Assembly: GCF_023511815.1 (NCBI RefSeq)
Contig: NZ_JAIMAV010000008.1
Span: forward strand, 1-58,461
Direction of reading: 5' to 3'
DNA: 58,461 nucleotides
Origin: Alicyclobacillus sp.
Lineage (GTDB): Bacteria; Bacillota; Bacilli; Alicyclobacillales; Alicyclobacillaceae
The stretch's first letter is position 1; every line of letters begins with the position of its first letter. Both the position numbers and the translations under genes were made by a program. Shown piece by piece: positions 1 through 8,740 of the stretch. The notes below the pieces were generated by a model. It did no database searches. It saw only the letters and a list, made by a program, of their open reading frames with translations, and was not told the origin of the DNA.

Positions 1-39
1 CTCATCGCGGGCGGTGTCGTTTACCGGGCGGAGGGCTGA
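1..39 (+). CDS. Possible 3' end of an upstream gene (partial)
   Basis: Frame 1 is open from the left edge and ends at a TGA at 37-39, giving a 12-residue tail LIAGGVVYRAEG. The piece is too short for any family assignment and could be chance. Positions 40-163 after it are GC-rich and show no gene or clear terminator. Confidence 0.25.
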   Translation, partial: LIAGGVVYRAEG

Positions 40-163
40 GTTTCGGCGGCGACGCGGGGCGGGGCCGCGGCGGCCGGAGGGCTGACACGGAGGCCTGAGA
101 CGGAGGCCTGAAACGGGGCTCGTGCCGCGCTCGCCTGGGCGGTGAGACAAGGAGGAATCGGGG

Positions 164-1423
164 ATGGAGCCGGTACGCACCGAGACCGCGCCCGCCCGCG
201 GGGCGCGGGTGGCGAGTTCCTGGCAGCGCACGCTGTGGGTCATGTGCGCGGTGCAGTGCATCATGATGATGGCGTTCTCCAGCATGAGCCCGTTTCTGCC
301 GCTGTACATCGAGGAGCTGGGGGTGCGCGACCCGCGCGCGATCGATCTCTGGTCGGGCGTCATCGCCTCGTCGAACTTCCTGATCATGGCGTTGGTCTCG
401 CCGCTGTGGGGTGCGGTCGGCGACCGGAAGGGCCGCAAACTGATGGTGATGCGGACGACGGTCGCCATCTCCTTCTTCACGTTTGTGATGGGCTTGGCGC
501 AGAACGTGTGGGAGCTGCTCGGCGCGCGCATGTTGCAGGGGGCCTTCAGCGGCTACTCGGCGTCCGCGACCGCGCTGGTGGCGACCGTTGTGCCGGAGGA
601 GAAGCTCGGGACGGCGCTGGGTTGGATGCAGTCCTCCGCCATGGTCGGGTCGCTCATCGGCCCGCTGGCCGGGGGGCTGGTTTCCGACCACGTCCACAGC
701 TACCGGGTGGTGTTCTACCTGACCTCGGCATTCGCCATGACGGCCTTTCTGATCACCTTCTTCCTCGTTCACGAAGGCTTTCAAAAACCCGCGGCCGCTC
801 CCGGGCGCAAGCCGTCGGTGCTCGGGCAATTCCGCGCCGTGCGCGAATTGAGGGCGGTTCAGACGATGTTTCTGGTCCTGTTCCTCGCCCAGTTCTCGGT
901 GATGAACGTCCAGCCCGTGCTGCCGGTCTACATTCAAGACCTGGCCGCCCACAGCCAGCACGTCGCGACCTACTCCGGACTGGCGTTCGCGATGACCGGG
1001 CTGGCCGGGCTGGTGGCCGCGCCCATCCTCGGGAACCGAAGCGACCGCATCGGTTACCGCCGCACACTGACCGTCGCGATGACCGGCGCGGCGCTGTTTT
1101 ACATCCCGCAGGCCCTGGCACCGAACATCTGGGTCTTCATGCTGTCCCGGTTCGGATTGGGCCTGTTCGTCGGCGGCATCCTGCCGACTGCCAATGCGCT
1201 CGTCGGCCGTCTGGCGCCGAAGGACCAACGGGGCCAGATCTACGGCTTTACGTCGAGCGCCACGTTCGTCGGCAGCTTCGCCGGACCGCTGTTGGGTGGG
1301 CTCGGATCGGCCGTTTTCGGGATTCGTTGGATGCTCGGCCTGACCGCGGTGCTGTACTTCCTCAACATGCTGTGGGTGCGCTGGAAGGTGAAGGACCCGC
1401 CGGCGCTGGAGCACCCGGGCTGA
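164..1423 (+). CDS. MFS transporter, DHA1 drug-exporter type
   Basis: This 419-residue integral membrane protein belongs to the major facilitator superfamily. The ATG at 164 follows the ribosome site AAGGAGG at good spacing. After a short polar N-terminus the sequence shows about twelve hydrophobic segments. The conserved loop between segments 2 and 3 is visible as GAVGDRKGRKLMV (about residues 83-95), the classic G-x-x-x-D-R-x-G-R-R signature. Length and the motif fit drug:proton antiporters of the DHA1 group (MdtG/YfmO-like), but the substrate cannot be read from sequence. It stands alone, about 350 bases before pstB, and no regulator is adjacent. Confidence 0.85.
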   Translation: MEPVRTETAPARGARVASSWQRTLWVMCAVQCIMMMAFSSMSPFLPLYIEELGVRDPRAIDLWSGVIASSNFLIMALVSPLWGAVGDRKGRKLMVMRTTVAISFFTFVMGLAQNVWELLGARMLQGAFSGYSASATALVATVVPEEKLGTALGWMQSSAMVGSLIGPLAGGLVSDHVHSYRVVFYLTSAFAMTAFLITFFLVHEGFQKPAAAPGRKPSVLGQFRAVRELRAVQTMFLVLFLAQFSVMNVQPVLPVYIQDLAAHSQHVATYSGLAFAMTGLAGLVAAPILGNRSDRIGYRRTLTVAMTGAALFYIPQALAPNIWVFMLSRFGLGLFVGGILPTANALVGRLAPKDQRGQIYGFTSSATFVGSFAGPLLGGLGSAVFGIRWMLGLTAVLYFLNMLWVRWKVKDPPALEHPG

Positions 1424-1608
1424 CGGCGGGCCGTGCCGGGGCCCGCGGGGCAACCATCTTCGGCTGCGTCTTCAGCCTTCGGCCACGTCTTGAGCCGCCA
1501 TCCAACCTGAACCCTCGGGTCACCCCCCGGCCCCCGCGAAATCTCCCGCCATGACCTCGACCTGGCCATACGCAGAGTCCCCAAGTGCCTCGAAATCCCT
1601 CCAACACC

Positions 1609-1684
1609 TTCACATACACTCCAGACGATTTTAAGACGACCTTTACATGCCCTTCACACGCCCTTTACACACCCGCGCTATCAT
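1609..1684 (+). promoter_or_regulatory. PhoP-box array and -10 element upstream of pstB
   Basis: Hexamers resembling the B. subtilis PhoP half-site TT(A/T/C)ACA recur every 11 bases: TTCACA at 1609, a degenerate TCCAGA at 1620, TTAAGA at 1631, TTTACA at 1642, TTCACA at 1653 and TTTACA at 1664. A -10-like TATCAT follows at 1679-1684. An 11-base helical repeat of at least four half-sites just upstream of a -10 is how PhoP~P activates Pho promoters. I infer phosphate-starvation induction of pstB. This array occupies much of the 348-base gap between the MFS gene and pstB; the rest of that gap shows nothing recognisable. Confidence 0.75.
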
Positions 1685-1771
1685 CGGTTCCGAACGAACA
1701 CCTGAAGTACCGCTCGCGAGGGGATGTCCCGTGCGGAGCAACCGATTTTCACGCCGAGGACGTGGTTCAGA

Positions 1772-2524
1772 ATGGGCAAATCCATTGCGGTGGAAAACCT
1801 GCGCGCATGGTACGGGGATCAGCTGACGCTCAAGGGCATTGACATGGAGTTGGAAGCCAACCGTGCGACCGCCATCATCGGCCCGTCCGGATGCGGGAAA
1901 TCCACCTTCATTCGCTGCCTGAACCGGCTGCACGAGACGGTCCCGCACAGCCGTGTCGAGGGCGAGATCCGGCTCGGGGACGAGGATCTGTATCGCATGG
2001 ATCCGGTGGACGTACGGCGGGTGGTCGGCATGGTGTTTCAGAAAGCCAATCCTTTCCCGATGATGTCCATATTTGACAATGTCGCCCTGGCCCTGCGGCT
2101 GAACGGGATTCGGCGCAAGAGGGAGCTGTTCGAGCGGGTCGAGAAGAGCCTGCGGATGGCGGCGCTGTGGGACGAGGTGAAGGATCGCCTGCGAGACCCG
2201 GCGACCGCGCTGTCCGGCGGCCAGCAGCAGCGCCTGTGCATTGCGCGCGCCCTGGCGATGGAGCCGGACGTCCTGCTGATGGACGAGCCGACCTCCGCGC
2301 TCGATCCCGGTTCCACGCTTCGCGTCGAGGAATTGATTGAGGCGCTCAAGTCGTCCTACACCATCGTGATCGTCACGCACAACATGCAGCAGGCCGCCCG
2401 CGTGGCGGACAGGACGGCCTTTTTTCTAAACGGCGAACTGATTGAGTACGGCGATACCGCGACCCTCTTCACAAAGCCCGCCGACCCGCGGACGGAAGCT
2501 TACGTCACAGGACGGTTCGGGTGA
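1772..2524 (+). CDS. pstB: Phosphate ABC transporter ATP-binding protein PstB
   Basis: PstB is the cytoplasmic ATPase of the high-affinity phosphate importer. From the ATG at 1772 the protein is 250 residues, the usual PstB length, starting [15 protein letters not shown]. An in-frame ATG at 1724 adds 16 residues with no homologous look and a poorly spaced ribosome site, so I prefer 1772. Walker [10 protein letters not shown] lies at about residues 37-45, the ABC signature LSGGQ at 147-151 and Walker B with DE at 171-172. The usual order is pstS-C-A-B; here pstB comes first and is separated from pstS by 149 bases carrying a second PhoP-box array. No phoU gene is seen nearby. Confidence 0.93.
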   Translation: MGKSIAVENLRAWYGDQLTLKGIDMELEANRATAIIGPSGCGKSTFIRCLNRLHETVPHSRVEGEIRLGDEDLYRMDPVDVRRVVGMVFQKANPFPMMSIFDNVALALRLNGIRRKRELFERVEKSLRMAALWDEVKDRLRDPATALSGGQQQRLCIARALAMEPDVLLMDEPTSALDPGSTLRVEELIEALKSSYTIVIVTHNMQQAARVADRTAFFLNGELIEYGDTATLFTKPADPRTEAYVTGRFG

Positions 2525-2556
2525 TGCGCCGCGGTTGCCCCCAAGGCGCGCGACTC

Positions 2557-2610
2557 TTTACAAACTCTTAAACCTGGCTTCATCCGGCGTTCAAGTCTCG
2601 CGGATAAGCT
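2557..2610 (+). promoter_or_regulatory. Second PhoP-box array, upstream of pstS
   Basis: Four half-sites begin with TT at exact 11-base steps: TTTACA at 2557, TTAAAC at 2568, TTCATC at 2579 and TTCAAG at 2590, followed by a weak -10-like stretch around 2603-2610 (GATAAGCT). The first unit matches the PhoP consensus well, the others partly. The phasing matches the array before pstB, which supports an independent PhoP-activated promoter for pstSCA. Confidence 0.65.
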
Positions 2611-2673
2611 GAATGCTGCAAGGGCCCTTGTCAGACAGAAAAGAAAGCCCGTATGGGCAGGGAGGCTGGAGAG

Positions 2674-3798
2674 ATGATGAAATCTCGCACGGCGGGTGTG
2701 GCTTTGGCGCTGTCGGCCGTGATCGCCACGGCTGGATGCAACGCGGCGGCCACCGGCCAGGCGCCGGGTGGCAACACTGCGCAGAACGCCGCGGGCGGCG
2801 GTGTGTCCCAAGCGACCACCATCAATGAGACCGGGTCGTCCTTGCTGTACCCACTGTTCAACGGCCAGTGGATTGAAGCGTACAGGTCGGTCGATCCGAA
2901 CGTTCAGATCACGGCCGCCTCGACCGGAAGCGGCACGGGGATTGCGCAGGCCATCGCGGGCACCGTGCAGATTGGAGCGTCGGACGCCTACCTGTCGGAC
3001 GCGCAGATGCGGCAGAACCCGGCCATGGTGAACATCCCGCTCGCCATCTCGGCGCAGCAGGTGATGTACCATCTGCCGGAGTTGAAACCGGATCAGCACC
3101 TGAACCTCAGCGGGGATGTGCTCGCGAAGATCTACCAGGGCCAGATCCGGTCTTGGGATGACCCGGCCATCGCCAGCCTGAATCCGGGCGTCCAGCTGCC
3201 CCACCAGGCGATTCTCCCCGTTCACCGCTCCGATGGCAGCGGCGACACGTTCCTGTTCACGCAGTATCTGTCCGACACCAGCGCCGATTGGAAGAACACC
3301 GTCGGCTACAGCACCACGGTCTCCTGGCCGGCGGCCGCGGGGGGCATCGGGGCGAAGGGCAATGACGGCGTCGTTCAGGCGCTCGCCAACAACCCGTACA
3401 GCATCGGCTACGTCGGCATCAGTTGGTTGGACAGGGCGACGCAACAGGGGCTCGGCTACGCCGCCTTGAAGAACAAGGACGGCAGGTTCGTCCTGCCGGA
3501 GAAGGACAACATCCTCGCCGCGGCGCAGGCGGGCGCGGCCCATGTGCCGGAGGACGAGCGTGTGTCTTTGATAGACGAACCGGGGGCGAAGTCGTATCCC
3601 ATCATCAATTTTGAGTATGCCATTGTGAATACGAAACAACCGTCCGACATGGCCGCGGCGCTGAAGAAGTTCCTGACCTGGGCGATCGATCCAAAGGGAG
3701 GGAACCAGGATCAGTACCTGGCGCCGGTTCACTTCCTGCCGCTGCCCGCTCCGATTGAGGCCAGGAGCCAGGCGCAGATCAACAAGATCGGCGGCTGA
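2674..3798 (+). CDS. pstS: Phosphate-binding lipoprotein PstS
   Basis: PstS is the extracytoplasmic phosphate receptor of the Pst importer. The start MMKSR at 2674 is preceded by GGGAGG at good spacing; an upstream in-frame ATG at 2653 lacks such a site. The 374-residue precursor has a short basic N-terminus, a hydrophobic segment and a lipobox ending TAGC with the lipidated cysteine at about residue 22. Phosphate-binding loops typical of PstS are visible as TGSSLLYPLF (from about residue 53) and STGSGTGIAQAI. It begins the pstS-pstC-pstA unit; pstC follows after 10 bases. Confidence 0.93.
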   Translation: MMKSRTAGVALALSAVIATAGCNAAATGQAPGGNTAQNAAGGGVSQATTINETGSSLLYPLFNGQWIEAYRSVDPNVQITAASTGSGTGIAQAIAGTVQIGASDAYLSDAQMRQNPAMVNIPLAISAQQVMYHLPELKPDQHLNLSGDVLAKIYQGQIRSWDDPAIASLNPGVQLPHQAILPVHRSDGSGDTFLFTQYLSDTSADWKNTVGYSTTVSWPAAAGGIGAKGNDGVVQALANNPYSIGYVGISWLDRATQQGLGYAALKNKDGRFVLPEKDNILAAAQAGAAHVPEDERVSLIDEPGAKSYPIINFEYAIVNTKQPSDMAAALKKFLTWAIDPKGGNQDQYLAPVHFLPLPAPIEARSQAQINKIGG

Positions 3799-3808
3799 CC
3801 GGGTGGGA

Positions 3809-4828
3809 ATGAGAACGATGAAACGGATGCCTGCAAACGCGAAGATCGCGAACCGGTTGTTTGTGGCTGCTGCTGGCCTGTCCGCCAGCAGCCCCATCCT
3901 GTTTCTCCTGCTCATCACCGGCATCGTCTTGGTGCAGTCCATTCCGGCGCTGCGGTGGATGGGATGGCATTTTCTTACCGGCATCACCTGGAACATGGGC
4001 AGTGTGTACGGTGCCATGACCGTGAAAAACGGCGTGACCGCGCCGGCCGGCGCGTCCTACGGCGCGCTGCCGTTCATCGTGGGGACGCTGGCTTCATCGG
4101 CGATCGCGCTGGTCATCGCCATCCCGATCTCGCTGGGGACGGCGATGATCCTCGCCTATCGTGTGCGCGGCGTGGTCAAATCCGCCCTGTCCATCGTGGT
4201 CGAACTGCTCGCGGGCGTGCCGAGCGTCGTCCTCGGCCTGTGGGGCGTCGTCGTCCTCGCGCCCTGGGTCTCCTCCGCGCTCGGCCCGTTTCTCACGCAC
4301 TTTGGCCCGGCGATCCCCTTTTTGAAGGGGCCGGTCGGCACCGGCATGGGGCTTCTGACCAGCGGCCTGGTCCTGGCGCTCATGGTGATCCCCATCATCA
4401 CGGCGACAACGCGCGATCTGTTGGAGCGCGTGCCTTTGCACTACCGGGAAGGCGGTGTGGCGCTCGGCATGACCAATTGGGAGGTCGTCCGCCACATCTG
4501 TCTGCCGCATATCCGGGATGGGATGATCGGGTCCATCGCGCTCGGATGGGGCCGGGCGATGGGGGAGACCATGGCGGTCCTCATGGTCAGCGGCAGCGCC
4601 GTCAACATGTTGCCGCACAATCTCTACAGCCCGATTTCGACCATGGCGGCCGTGATTGCGGACCAGCTGGACAGCGCGATGACCGACGCGTCCCACATGG
4701 CCGTGCACGCGCTGTCGGCGTTGGCGCTGGTCCTGTTGATGTTGACGCTTTTGACAAACCTCGCGGCGCGCCTGTTGGTCAACCGTTCTCGCGGCAGCCG
4801 GCGAATCGATTTGGGGGTGAGGGTGTGA
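3809..4828 (+). CDS. pstC: Phosphate ABC transporter permease PstC
   Basis: PstC is one of the two membrane subunits of the phosphate importer. Start taken at ATG 3809 (MRTMKRMPAN), with a second ATG at 3818 equally possible. The 339-residue protein has about six membrane spans and, near residue 220, the cytoplasmic coupling loop ending in EGGVALGMTNWEVVRHI that contacts PstB. Its stop overlaps the pstA start in the sequence GTGTGA, so the two permease subunits are probably translationally coupled. Confidence 0.92.
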   Translation: MRTMKRMPANAKIANRLFVAAAGLSASSPILFLLLITGIVLVQSIPALRWMGWHFLTGITWNMGSVYGAMTVKNGVTAPAGASYGALPFIVGTLASSAIALVIAIPISLGTAMILAYRVRGVVKSALSIVVELLAGVPSVVLGLWGVVVLAPWVSSALGPFLTHFGPAIPFLKGPVGTGMGLLTSGLVLALMVIPIITATTRDLLERVPLHYREGGVALGMTNWEVVRHICLPHIRDGMIGSIALGWGRAMGETMAVLMVSGSAVNMLPHNLYSPISTMAAVIADQLDSAMTDASHMAVHALSALALVLLMLTLLTNLAARLLVNRSRGSRRIDLGVRV

Positions 4829-5787
4829 GGGCGAGACGAGGCGCCTGGCGGAAATGGAAATCCAACCTGGGTTGGGCGGCCGCGTGGCTCGGAGCCGCGC
4901 CCGTGCTGGTGGGCCTGGCGGATCTCTTCTGGACCGTGCTCGCGAAAGGGGTCGCCTCCTTCCACTTCAGCATGCTGACCACGGTCACGCACGGGATCGC
5001 CGGAGGTCTGCAAAACGCCATCCTCGGCACCTTTGAGCTGATCCTCCTGTCCACCGCGATCGCCGCGCCGCTGGGAATCCTCGGGGGCGTGTACGTGTCG
5101 GAGTTCGCTCATACGAAGTCCGCCGCCGCTGTGCGGTTTTTGACCGAAGTGCTGTCGGGCGTGCCGTCCATCGTGATCGGCTACTTCGGATATCTGACGA
5201 TGGTGCTCTCGTTCGGATGGGGTTTCTCCGCCCTCGCGGGCGGGATGGCGCTGGCCATCATCATGCTGCCGTACATCCTGCGGACGACCGAGGTGAGTCT
5301 CGAGCAGGTGCCGCGCTCGCAGCGGGAAGGGGCGTGGGCGCTCGGCATGACCCGTTTCCAGGCCGTCTCCCGGGTTGTGTGGCGGCCGGCGGCCGGCGGG
5401 ATCGCCACCGGGGTCCTGACGGCGATCGCGATCGGGATGGGGGAGACCGCACCGCTCCTGTACACCGCCGGTTGGTCGTCGCTCAATCCCACCTGGCAGC
5501 TCACGGGCCACCAGGTCGGGTACTTGACGTATGTGATCTGGACCTACATCGACCAACCCTATCCGGAGGCACACGCGCTGGCCTACAGCGCGGCGTTGCT
5601 CCTCCTGGGGATCATCCTCATCATCCACCTGGTGGTGCGGTTTCTGGTCCACCAAAGCACGGGCTCGGCGCGCCGTCACTCGCTTGCCTCATACGTCCGC
5701 TGGATCAGAAGCCACGCCTCCGGGGTGTCGGCGTCGAGCGCGAAACGCGCGTCGGCCACGTCCACGTACCGGATTCGCACCCGGTGA
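4825..5787 (+). CDS. pstA: Phosphate ABC transporter permease PstA
   Basis: PstA is the second membrane subunit of the Pst importer. The GTG at 4825 overlaps the pstC stop by four bases. The 320-residue protein has about six hydrophobic segments and the coupling loop [19 protein letters not shown] typical of the family. The reading frame upstream of 4825 is open but runs out of frame through pstC and is not PstA. The C-terminal ~35 residues (rich in Ser, Ala and Arg) lie beyond the last membrane span and overlap the 3' end of the convergent mocA gene by 112 bases, which is long for a tail-to-tail overlap; a base error near 5680 or a real extended tail are both possible. Confidence 0.9.
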   Translation: MRARRGAWRKWKSNLGWAAAWLGAAPVLVGLADLFWTVLAKGVASFHFSMLTTVTHGIAGGLQNAILGTFELILLSTAIAAPLGILGGVYVSEFAHTKSAAAVRFLTEVLSGVPSIVIGYFGYLTMVLSFGWGFSALAGGMALAIIMLPYILRTTEVSLEQVPRSQREGAWALGMTRFQAVSRVVWRPAAGGIATGVLTAIAIGMGETAPLLYTAGWSSLNPTWQLTGHQVGYLTYVIWTYIDQPYPEAHALAYSAALLLLGIILIIHLVVRFLVHQSTGSARRHSLASYVRWIRSHASGVSASSAKRASATSTYRIRTR

Positions 5788-6635
5788 CGCGCCAGGACCT
5801 CGCGCGCGCCCTGGTCGCCCGTGACCTCGAGCAGCTCGTGGAAGAGATCGCTCGGAAACAACACCGGGTGCCCCGGTACTCCGGCGAAGCGGGCGCGGAC
5901 GATGGGGGATGGGGCGGGACCCGCGGCGGCGTCCGTATCCAGGTCCGCATCCAGGGCCGCATCGGGATCGGCAGCCGGGCCCGCGTCGGACGCCGCAGCG
6001 CGGGCCGCGTCGGGGCTGGCGCTGGGTCCCGCGGGCGGGCTTGCCGTGCTCGAGCTTGCCGCCGTGAACGCCTCGAGGAGGGCATGCACGACGGACACGG
6101 GGATGAGGGGTTGGTCGGCGAGCAGGATCATGGCGCCGGCCACCCTCGATTCCCGGGCCGCCTCGGCGCAGCCGGTCGCCCCCGGGGATTCCGTTGCTCC
6201 GGCGACGCCTGACGGGGTGAAGAGGGCCTGGACGGCGAGGATGCCGGTCCGCAGCGACGAAGCCATTCCGGACGCGTGGTTCGGGTTGTGAACCGGATGG
6301 ACGGGGAGGCCCGCCAGGGCTTCTTCCACCTCGCTCCGGCGGTGTCCGGTGACCACGACGACGGGTGAGAGGCCGCCCGCGAGCGCCGTCTCCGCCGCAA
6401 TCCGCACGAGCGGCCGCCCGCCGAGCGCCAGCAATTGTTTCGGTTGGCCCATGCGCGAGGAAAGCCCCGCCGCCAGGATGACCCCGGCGACGGGGCCAAC
6501 CGGGGTGGCGCCGGCCGAGAGGGCCGCCGCGGACTCAGGATAACCCGCATCCGCACAATGGAAGCCGCGCGCACTCCGGCCCTCCGCCGCCCGGGATGGC
6601 GAAGACGCCCTTCGCGCCCTGGTCACGCGGTTCAC
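5676..6635 (-). CDS. mocA: Molybdopterin nucleotidyltransferase, MocA-like
   Basis: The core is an NTP-transferase domain starting [20 protein letters not shown] at about residue 49, the signature of MocA/MobA-type enzymes that attach CMP or GMP to molybdopterin. The LADQPL motif and the late GHPVLF block are also present. MocA makes the cytosine dinucleotide cofactor used by xanthine- and CO-dehydrogenase families, which fits the neighbouring coxSLM operon. Start is GTG 6635, overlapping the moaA stop (GTGA), but the first ~45 residues are Arg/Ala-rich and may not be native. An Ala/Asp/Pro/Ser-rich insertion of about 45 residues lies between the nucleotide-binding half and GHPVLF; it is not typical of the family. 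The 3' end overlaps pstA. Confidence 0.8.
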   Translation of the reverse strand: MNRVTRARRASSPSRAAEGRSARGFHCADAGYPESAAALSAGATPVGPVAGVILAAGLSSRMGQPKQLLALGGRPLVRIAAETALAGGLSPVVVVTGHRRSEVEEALAGLPVHPVHNPNHASGMASSLRTGILAVQALFTPSGVAGATESPGATGCAEAARESRVAGAMILLADQPLIPVSVVHALLEAFTAASSSTASPPAGPSASPDAARAAASDAGPAADPDAALDADLDTDAAAGPAPSPIVRARFAGVPGHPVLFPSDLFHELLEVTGDQGAREVLARHRVRIRYVDVADARFALDADTPEAWLLIQRTYEASE

Positions 6636-7705
6636 CCCCCGATGAACGACATCTCGATCTTGGGCCGCTTCACGGTGGCCTGCCCCCGCAGTTCCGAGTA
6701 GCGATCGGCGCGCCCGCTCCAGACCCGGGTGATGGCGTCGTACAGGTCTTCATCCGTCGCGCCGCCGCGGATCAGCGCGCGGAGGTCATGCCCGCGGGTC
6801 GCGAACAGGCACGTGAACAGTCGCCCGTCCGCCGACAGGCGGGCGCGGTTGCAGGTGCGGCAGAACGCCTGGGTGACCGAGGCGATGACTCCAATCTCCC
6901 CCTGTCCGTCGACATACCGAAAGCGCGTCGCCACCTCGCCCGGTTGCTCGGGCGGTACCGGCTCGATGGGCCACTCCCGGTGGATGCGGCGCAGGACCTC
7001 GGCGGCCGGCACGACATCATCCATGCGCCAACCGTTGCTGTTGCCCACGTCCATGAACTCGATGAACCGCAGCACGTGTCCCGTGCCGCGGAAGTGGCGG
7101 GCCATGTCGAGGATGTCGTCCTCGTTGACCCCGCGTTTGACGACCATGTTGATCTTGACGGGCGACAGCCCCGCCCCGGCGGCCGCGTCGATGGCGTCCA
7201 GCACTTTGCGGACGGGGAAATGCACGTCGTTGAGCGCCATGAACACCTCGTCGCGCAGGGAGTCGAGGCTGACCGTGATCCGCCGCAGACCGGCCGCCTT
7301 CAGGGCGGCCGCCTTTTTTGGCGTGAGCAGCGATCCGTTGGTCGTCAGGGCCACATCCTCGACGCCCTCAATCCCCGCGAGCATTTCAATCAGCCGCTCG
7401 ATGTCCCGGCGCAGCAGCGGCTCGCCGCCGGTCAGGCGCAGTTTGCGCACTCCGGCGCGGACAAACGCGCGGGCCAGGCGGGTGATCTCCTCGAAGGTCA
7501 GCAACTGTTCATGCGGCAAAAAGGCGAAGTCCGGGCCGAACACCTCTTTCGGCATGCAGTACGTGCACCGAAAATTGCAACGGTCCGTGACCGAGATGCG
7601 CAGGTCGCGCAGAGGCCGGCCGAGTGTATCACGCAGATCGGCGCCGCGGTTCGGCCGCGGGCCGGTGAAAGGCGGGTGTGCACCGGAGCGGTTCTCGTCA
7701 GACAT
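6632..7705 (-). CDS. moaA: GTP 3',8-cyclase MoaA
   Basis: MoaA is the radical-SAM enzyme that starts molybdenum cofactor synthesis by cyclising GTP. From ATG 7705 (GGAGGG six bases upstream) the protein is 357 residues. The radical-SAM cluster motif C-x3-C-x2-C is at residues 43, 47 and 50 ([11 protein letters not shown]), the C-terminal cluster is CRTC plus a Cys 13 residues later, and the protein ends in the conserved GG tail (SFIGG). An earlier ATG at 7711 sits directly against the ribosome site and is less likely. It is the first gene of a moaA-mocA pair and is divergent from coxSLM. Confidence 0.95.
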   Translation of the reverse strand: MSDENRSGAHPPFTGPRPNRGADLRDTLGRPLRDLRISVTDRCNFRCTYCMPKEVFGPDFAFLPHEQLLTFEEITRLARAFVRAGVRKLRLTGGEPLLRRDIERLIEMLAGIEGVEDVALTTNGSLLTPKKAAALKAAGLRRITVSLDSLRDEVFMALNDVHFPVRKVLDAIDAAAGAGLSPVKINMVVKRGVNEDDILDMARHFRGTGHVLRFIEFMDVGNSNGWRMDDVVPAAEVLRRIHREWPIEPVPPEQPGEVATRFRYVDGQGEIGVIASVTQAFCRTCNRARLSADGRLFTCLFATRGHDLRALIRGGATDEDLYDAITRVWSGRADRYSELRGQATVKRPKIEMSFIGG

Positions 7706-7707
7706 CT

Positions 7708-7785
7708 TCATCCCTCCGGCGGGCCGGCGGAATGGGCGGGCGGTGCGGGGCACCGGGGGTCCGCTCCATCGTCCGTCGCCCTCAT
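7708..7785 (-). CDS. Possible 25-codon leader ORF coupled to moaA
   Basis: On the minus strand GGAGGTAAC directly precedes an ATG at 7785 that opens a 25-codon frame rich in Pro and Ala (ends GPPEG). Its TGA at 7708-7710 lies two bases before the moaA ATG and overlaps the moaA ribosome site region, as in translational coupling. A TATACT -10-like hexamer at 7795-7800 sits so close that, if used, the transcript would start inside the GGAGG; either that promoter or this ribosome site is probably coincidental. Coding status is unproven. Confidence 0.35.
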   Translation of the reverse strand: MRATDDGADPRCPAPPAHSAGPPEG

Positions 7786-7976
7786 GTTACCTCCAGTATA
7801 CCGTGCTCGGGGACAGGCGGCCATGGGTCACGACGATCATTCCCGGGGACGGCAGCCATTCCCTGCGCGGGTGCGCCCGCCGGGCGGCCCCCTTCGGGTC
7901 CTCTCACCGGGGCGCCGTCGGGCAGGCATATCCACCAAGGGGCGTCCATACAATCATGGCGAGATGGACAAAGGAT

Positions 7977-8006
7977 TTCCATTCCACGCATCCGTTGTGA
8001 TATTCT
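7977..8006 (+). promoter_or_regulatory. Candidate coxS promoter
   Basis: An extended -10 TGATATTCT ends at 8006, with a weak TTCCAT 18 bases upstream (7977-7982). It lies about 200 bases before coxS in the roughly 500-base gap between moaA and coxS. The rest of the gap (7800-7970) shows no supportable gene. Confidence 0.35.
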
Positions 8007-8035
8007 GAATACATGGACAAGAGGTTCAGAGGTTC

Positions 8036-8120
8036 CCGGGCGGGGTCCGCCCGGTGAAAGGGGGAATGCGCCAACCGGGGAGGAAGGGCAAACGCTTTCC
8101 TGGCGGTGGTTGTCATGATC
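8036..8120 (+). other. Structured leader upstream of coxS
   Basis: A perfect 8-bp hairpin CCGGGCGG, loop GGT, CCGCCCGG lies at 8036-8054. It is followed at about 8077-8117 by a second imperfect inverted region (AACC and AGGAA facing TTCCT and GGTT). Together they form a plausible folded 5' leader for the coxSLM transcript. I cannot match it to a known riboswitch class by eye. Confidence 0.4.
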
Positions 8121-8203
8121 CGCCCCGCCGGCCGCGATGAGGGGCCGGAAGGGGTCAATTCGGCGCGATGCCAGCGGATCGCGCTGTCGGAGGTGGGGGA
8201 ACG

Positions 8204-8728
<525 letters not shown>

Positions 8729-8740
8729 GGAGGGATGGGC

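Noticed and set aside
8055-8117. Cobalamin riboswitch before coxS (GGTGAAA and GGGAATGCGCC look suggestive)
   Set aside because: The conserved B12-box sequence and the rest of the core are missing, and the downstream genes have no B12 link.
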